Shown in pieces: positions 7,849 to 10,985 of a stretch of DNA of 10,985 nucleotides. Under the pieces are notes generated by a model. The model saw only the letters and a program-made list of their open reading frames with translations. It did not search any database and was not told where the DNA came from. This DNA comes from Fidelibacterota bacterium (GTDB lineage Bacteria > Fidelibacterota > Fidelibacteria > Fidelibacterales > Fidelibacteraceae): assembly GCA_023134755.1 (NCBI GenBank), contig JAGLUM010000129.1, positions 1 to 10,985 on the forward strand, read 5' to 3'. Every line of letters begins with the position of its first letter. The stretch's first letter is position 1. The translations under genes were made by a program, and so were the position numbers.

Positions 7849-8766
7849 TCAATCGGACGTAAATTCGCTTTTCTGCAAAACAAAAAAGTCGATTTCTTTT
7901 GGCATTACCGTGATTTCCATGGGTGTTACGCCAAAAATTTCACCTTCCGGATTCAATATTTTCGGGGGAGTGGTTTCTATTTTGAAATGCTTGCCTTGAT
8001 ATACTTTAACGTAAGGATTATTGAGATGCTCTCCGGAATAGACCGTTGGAAACGCTTTTAACAATTCTTTTTTAGGCATATTTTCGAGAACAACAGCTTC
8101 AATAACACCGTCATCTATAACAGAGTTTGGAGAAATTTTCATATTTCCGCCAAATATGGTTGAATTTGAAAAATTTGTAAGTACACCCTCATACTCATAT
8201 ATCACACCATCGACTTCCAGCTTGGTATGATGCGGTTTAAAGCGCATTATTTCAGCGACCGCGCAGACTGTATATACTGATTTACCCAGATATTTTTTAT
8301 ATTTATTTCCGGTAGCAACTACATCGGTAGGTATCCCAAGCCCGATACAGTTCACGGAATAATAATTTTCACCTTCTGTGGTGAATTTCATAATATCCAC
8401 GGATTTGATTGATCCTTTTAGAACGGCCAGTACACCGTCTTTCCAATGGTGCATTCCAAGATCCTGCGAAAAAGAATTCCCGGTACCAACAGGAATGACC
8501 CCGAAAGGAGGACGTTTTTTTACGGATGTGTTATTCATAATGCCGTTTAAAACTTCATATGTCGTCCCGTCACCGCCAACTGCAACAATGGCATCACAAG
8601 AGTTTAAATCAATATGTCTTGCGATTTCGGTAGCATGGTTACGGTAAAGCGTGCGGTAATCAACCACTTTATGCCCGTATTTTCTTAAAGATTGAATCAC
8701 TAAAGGAGAAAGTCTATTTCCGCGGCCGCCTCCGGAATTCGGATTGTAAATAAGTTGAATGATCAT
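7849..8766 (-). CDS. Diacylglycerol kinase / YegS-BmrU family lipid kinase
   Basis: This soluble or membrane-associated enzyme would phosphorylate a lipid alcohol such as diacylglycerol with a nucleoside triphosphate; the exact substrate is not shown. With the start at 8766 the protein has 305 residues, the usual length for bacterial DgkB/YegS/YtlR proteins. Motifs in order are IYNPNSGGGRGN (6-17, family N-P-x-S-G), VGGDGTTYEVLNG with the nucleotide-binding GGDGT at 64-68, PVGTGNSFSQDLGM (92-105), a D-D-G at 218-220 matching the catalytic acidic site, and NPEGE at 272-276 where relatives often have a D-G-E. The frame stays open for 40 codons upstream, but that part is low-complexity Lys/Asn/Leu sequence from the AT-rich intergenic region, and the family fold begins at MIIQLIYNP. 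AGGGG (8775-8779) lies 8 bases before this ATG. It converges on the membrane-protein gene and is divergent from the lipoprotein gene. Confidence 0.9.
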   Translation of the reverse strand: MIIQLIYNPNSGGGRGNRLSPLVIQSLRKYGHKVVDYRTLYRNHATEIARHIDLNSCDAIVAVGGDGTTYEVLNGIMNNTSVKKRPPFGVIPVGTGNSFSQDLGMHHWKDGVLAVLKGSIKSVDIMKFTTEGENYYSVNCIGLGIPTDVVATGNKYKKYLGKSVYTVCAVAEIMRFKPHHTKLEVDGVIYEYEGVLTNFSNSTIFGGNMKISPNSVIDDGVIEAVVLENMPKKELLKAFPTVYSGEHLNNPYVKVYQGKHFKIETTPPKILNPEGEIFGVTPMEITVMPKEIDFFVLQKSEFTSD

Positions 8767-8774
8767 AATAAATG

Positions 8775-8779
8775 CCCCT
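8775..8779 (-). promoter_or_regulatory. Ribosome-binding site for the lipid kinase
   Basis: AGGGG on the minus strand lies 8 bases before the ATG at 8766. It supports this start over the upstream in-frame ATG at 8886. Confidence 0.5.
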
Positions 8780-8805
8780 GTGTTTAAATGAGATAAAAAA
8801 TAATC

Positions 8806-8811
8806 ATTATA
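8806..8811 (-). promoter_or_regulatory. Candidate -10 element for the lipid kinase
   Basis: A perfect TATAAT on the minus strand lies about 40 bases before the start at 8766. No convincing -35 hexamer is visible at 16-18 bases; the sequence there is an A/T run. A chance match is possible in this AT-rich region. Confidence 0.3.
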
Positions 8812-8863
8812 TTTCAATTCACAATATAAAAAATTAATTATTCTTTTAAACGAGCACAGCTTC

Positions 8864-8892
8864 TTGTATTTCAATATTGAATTCATTAAAAT
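8864..8892 (+). promoter_or_regulatory. Candidate promoter for the lipoprotein gene, with a palindrome in its spacer
   Basis: TTGTAT (8864-8869) and TAAAAT (8887-8892) are separated by 17 bases, matching consensus at three and five of six positions. A perfect 12-base palindrome, TTCAATATTGAA (8870-8881), fills most of the spacer and could be a protein-binding site. A TATAAC at 8924-8929 is an alternative -10 nearer the gene. AT-rich DNA produces such matches by chance, so confidence is low. Confidence 0.3.
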
Positions 8893-8955
8893 AAAGACGT
8901 ATGTTTAAAATAATTACGCTAATTATAACAAAACTAGAATAAAGAGGTGTAAAAG

Positions 8956-9519
8956 ATGAAAAAAATAACATACTTATCGCTCATTCTGATTGCCGGACTG
9001 CTTCTAAGTTCATGTTCAACAATGAAAATTGTACATAATAAGCAGCGCGATAAACTGATGAAAAAAGAGAAACAATATCGCCTGCTCGGCGGTATCGCGG
9101 AAATTGGTGAGGCTAAAAGTCAGCGCGAGGATATTGCCCGCGATAAGGCCCGCACTGATGCTTATATCAAAATAGGGCAGAGTATTCAGTCACGTATTGA
9201 CGGAATATCCACTTTATATATCAAGGAACTTGGCAGCGGAGATGATTCCGAGATCAAAGAATCATTCGAAAAGATAGCTCAGGTCATTATTAATACCACC
9301 ATACAGGGGATTTTTTCTGTAAAGGAAACCATTACCCTGCAAAAAGGGGTATATACCGTATATGCCCTCTATGCTATCACTCCCAGATCGATCAATACTC
9401 GACTTATGAATGAACTGAAGGCACAGCAACCGGAAATCTATGAACGTTTTTCACTTTCCAAGAGCTATGAAAATATGGAAAATGAGGTTTTTGAATATGA
9501 GAAAGAAATTAAACAGTAG
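8956..9519 (+). CDS. LPP20-like lipoprotein
   Basis: The predicted protein has 187 residues. It starts with a lipoprotein signal: MKKITYLSLILIAGLLL followed by the lipobox LSSC, with the acylated cysteine at residue 20 and Ser at +2, so it is membrane-anchored and probably in the outer membrane. From about residue 45 a GGIAEIGEAKSQREDIARDK stretch followed by ARTDAYIKIGQSIQSRI resembles the LPP20 family, where an alanine-rich helix with regularly spaced Arg/Asp precedes a beta sheet (about 118-142, with VKETITLQKGVYTVYALYAI). The C-terminal ~45 residues are charged and helical. LPP20-family proteins occur widely and their biochemical role is poorly defined. A textbook ribosome site, GAGGTG (8944-8949), lies 6 bases before the ATG. 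A strong terminator follows 27 bases after the stop, so the gene is probably transcribed alone. Confidence 0.8.
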   Translation: MKKITYLSLILIAGLLLSSCSTMKIVHNKQRDKLMKKEKQYRLLGGIAEIGEAKSQREDIARDKARTDAYIKIGQSIQSRIDGISTLYIKELGSGDDSEIKESFEKIAQVIINTTIQGIFSVKETITLQKGVYTVYALYAITPRSINTRLMNELKAQQPEIYERFSLSKSYENMENEVFEYEKEIKQ

Positions 9520-9546
9520 GTATTCATAAAATTAGATGATAATTGT

Positions 9547-9574
9547 AGGGGTTCAATATATTGAACCCCTTTTT
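9547..9574 (+). terminator. Intrinsic terminator of the lipoprotein gene
   Basis: A perfect 24-base palindrome has the 10-base stem AGGGGTTCAA (9547-9556), a TATA loop and TTGAACCCCT (9561-9570). Five T residues run over 9570-9574. It lies 27 bases after the lipoprotein stop. The minus-strand side lacks a T-run, so it should terminate mainly rightward transcription. Confidence 0.9.
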
Positions 9575-9584
9575 ATATCTGCAC

Positions 9585-9605
9585 AGACAAAGCATTGCCT
9601 TGTCT
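9585..9605 (-). terminator. Hairpin after the GH97 gene, possible terminator without a T-run
   Basis: On the minus strand AGACAAGGC and GCTTTGTCT form a 9-pair stem with one G-U pair and a three-base loop, 15 bases after the GH97 stop. The plus strand would have an A-C mismatch in place of the G-U pair, so the structure fits minus-strand RNA better. No T-run follows. It may protect or end the GH97 transcript. Confidence 0.4.
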
Positions 9606-9620
9606 TTACCAATTATATAT

Positions 9621-10985
9621 TTATTTTATTTCAGATACAAAAGATATTGCGCAGCCGCCGCCGGGGGCGAGGTTTAGATTAATATTACTGCGGTGGTAAA
9701 CGGTGACGGTATCAATCTGGTAATCGGTCGGATTATCATCCCAATGAGCATTTTTCCCATCAGAATAAATTATCGCTGTGTACTTTTTTCCCCGGTCAAG
9801 GAAATTACATTCTATAGAAATCCGGCGTTCATCTTCATTGGTAATACTGCCTAGAAACCAATTTCCCGTTCCGCGTTCCTTACGTGCGATAGTGACAAAT
9901 TCACCGATCTCACCGTCCAGGACACGGGTTTCCTCCCAATCAACACCCACATCGCGAATAAACTGAAAAGCGGGATGTCCCCCATAATTCTCAATAAGGT
10001 CCGGCAGCATTTGGATCGGACTGTAAATTACGACATATAATGCCAACTGGTGGGCGATGGTTGTGTTCACCTGATTGAAATTCTTGTATGGGGTGAGTTT
10101 GATATTGAATATTCCTGGGGTATAATCAATTGGACCTGCAAGCATGCGTGTAAATGCAACAATTGGCAGATGCTTCGGTGGATTGCCACCATCGGGAGAC
10201 CAAGCGTTAAATTCTTGTCCGCGCAGTCCTTCCCGGGAAATAGCATTGGGATAAGTGCGTCGAATACCGGTGTCTTTAATCGGTTCATGCGCGTTAACCG
10301 CAATATGTGCGCGTGCAGTGGTTTCCACTACCTTCCGGTAGTGATTTACCATCCACTGGCCGTGGTGATATTCGCCTTTGGGAATGATTTTTCCTACATA
10401 ACCCGTTTTAACAGCCGATATCCCGAGCTTATTCATCAATGCATACGCCGTATCAAGCTGCTGTTCATAGGTACGCGGCGCCGCGGAAGTTTCGTGATGC
10501 ATAATGATTTCCACACCTTTGCTTTTTCCGTAGGCAACAACCTCTTCCAGATCATAATCAGGGTAGGGGGTGACAAAATCAAATACGCCCTCGCGGTCAA
10601 AATCACCGAACCAGTACTCCCAACCGGTGTTCCAGCCTTCCACAAGAAGCGCACCAATATCATTTTCGGCACAGAAATCAATATATTTCTTCGCGTATTC
10701 CGTTGTCGCCCCGTGCCGTCCGCTTTTATAATCCCATGTCCTCGTCCCGATATGCATATCCCACCAAATGCCCATGTATTTAGTCGGTTTAAACCAAGGA
10801 ATATCGAATTTTGCCGGAGGATTGAGATTAAGAATGAGATTAGATTCAATTAAATCACCGGCCCGTTCAGCAATTTGGATGGTTCGCCAGGGTGTGCTAA
10901 ACGGTGTTTTCACGATTGCTTTAATTCCTTTGTCATTACCAACCAATTCACTTATCATCCTATAATTCTTATTATCTATTTTTAA
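9621..10985 (-). CDS. Glycoside hydrolase family 97 (SusB-like alpha-glucosidase), 5'-truncated by the window edge
   Basis: This is a calcium-dependent exo-glycosidase, probably periplasmic as in relatives. The frame is open to the right edge, and the in-frame ATG at 10958 is internal: family members have ~640-700 residues and only 454 are visible. The signal peptide and most of the N-terminal beta-sandwich are missing. Counting from that ATG, the (beta/alpha)8 barrel spans about 50-340 (YMGIWWDMHIG, then LLVEGWNTGWEYWFGDF) and a C-terminal beta domain about 345-445. Glutamates E156 (MHHETS), E225 (VNAHEP), E243 (SREGL) and E249 (RGQEF) are spaced 69, 18 and 6 apart, exactly as E439, E508, E526 and E532 of Bacteroides thetaiotaomicron SusB. 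In SusB the first two are the base, the last is the acid, and the last three bind calcium. The stretch VKTGYVG carries no Asp that would serve as the nucleophile of retaining members, so an inverting mechanism is predicted. The exact alpha-glycoside substrate is not shown. Confidence 0.92.
   Translation of the reverse strand, partial: LKIDNKNYRMISELVGNDKGIKAIVKTPFSTPWRTIQIAERAGDLIESNLILNLNPPAKFDIPWFKPTKYMGIWWDMHIGTRTWDYKSGRHGATTEYAKKYIDFCAENDIGALLVEGWNTGWEYWFGDFDREGVFDFVTPYPDYDLEEVVAYGKSKGVEIIMHHETSAAPRTYEQQLDTAYALMNKLGISAVKTGYVGKIIPKGEYHHGQWMVNHYRKVVETTARAHIAVNAHEPIKDTGIRRTYPNAISREGLRGQEFNAWSPDGGNPPKHLPIVAFTRMLAGPIDYTPGIFNIKLTPYKNFNQVNTTIAHQLALYVVIYSPIQMLPDLIENYGGHPAFQFIRDVGVDWEETRVLDGEIGEFVTIARKERGTGNWFLGSITNEDERRISIECNFLDRGKKYTAIIYSDGKNAHWDDNPTDYQIDTVTVYHRSNINLNLAPGGGCAISFVSEIK

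Noticed and set aside
7834..7853. Possible terminator between the convergent membrane-protein and lipid-kinase genes
   Set aside because: Only a 5-base stem (ATTGA/TCAAT) with a long loop and no GC core is present.
8767..8886. 40-residue N-terminal extension of the lipid kinase
   Set aside because: It is read from AT-rich intergenic DNA and precedes the normal family start MIIQLIYNPNSGGG. The ATG at 8766 has its own ribosome site.
10050..10853. A long open frame (267 codons) on the plus strand
   Set aside because: It lies wholly inside the GH97 gene on the opposite strand, which has strong family motifs. The plus-strand product is rich in Arg, Ile, Phe and Cys and has no recognisable domain.

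Overview
The window looks like chromosomal DNA from a Gram-negative, didermal bacterium of the Fibrobacterota-Chlorobiota-Bacteroidota (FCB) superphylum. It most resembles lineages such as Marinimicrobia, Calditrichota, KSB1 or Ignavibacteria. The grounds are a TonB-dependent outer-membrane receptor, a secreted protein with a type IX secretion (T9SS)-like C-terminal domain, a PorV/PorQ-family outer-membrane protein, a lipoprotein and a GH97 glycosidase. Clear Shine-Dalgarno sites (AAGGAG, GAGG, GAGGTG) precede several genes, which argues mildly against a typical Bacteroidota genome, where such sites are weak or absent. The phylum assignment is inference.

Bases 1-6956 (+ strand) form a tight gene run. 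First comes a TonB-dependent receptor cut off by the left edge. Next is a ~700-residue exported protein with a fibronectin-III-like region and a T9SS-like sorting domain, then a PorV/PorQ-like barrel, then N-acetylglucosamine-6-phosphate deacetylase (nagA). The first three genes are separated by 10 and 17 bases and are almost certainly one operon; nagA follows after 34 bases without a visible ribosome site. A reasonable reading is an uptake and surface-display module (receptor, surface protein, and the outer-membrane factor that may handle it), possibly linked to amino-sugar catabolism through NagA. No SusD-like lipoprotein lies between the receptor and nagA.

Bases 6957-7165 hold no gene. They contain a short heptamer repeat folded into a hairpin, a degenerate palindromic element and a candidate promoter. 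An unrecognised six-helix membrane protein follows (7166-7831, +). It converges on a diacylglycerol-kinase-family lipid kinase (7849-8766, -). That gene is divergent from an LPP20-like lipoprotein (8956-9519, +), and an AT-rich 189-base region with candidate promoters lies between them. The lipoprotein gene ends at a strong intrinsic terminator (9547-9574).

The right end (9621-10985, -) is the C-terminal two-thirds of a GH97 glycoside hydrolase whose start lies outside the window. Its four visible catalytic and calcium-binding glutamates have the same spacing as in the inverting alpha-glucosidase SusB. No tRNA, rRNA, CRISPR array, insertion sequence or broken gene was found, and no gene-free stretch exceeds about 210 bases.
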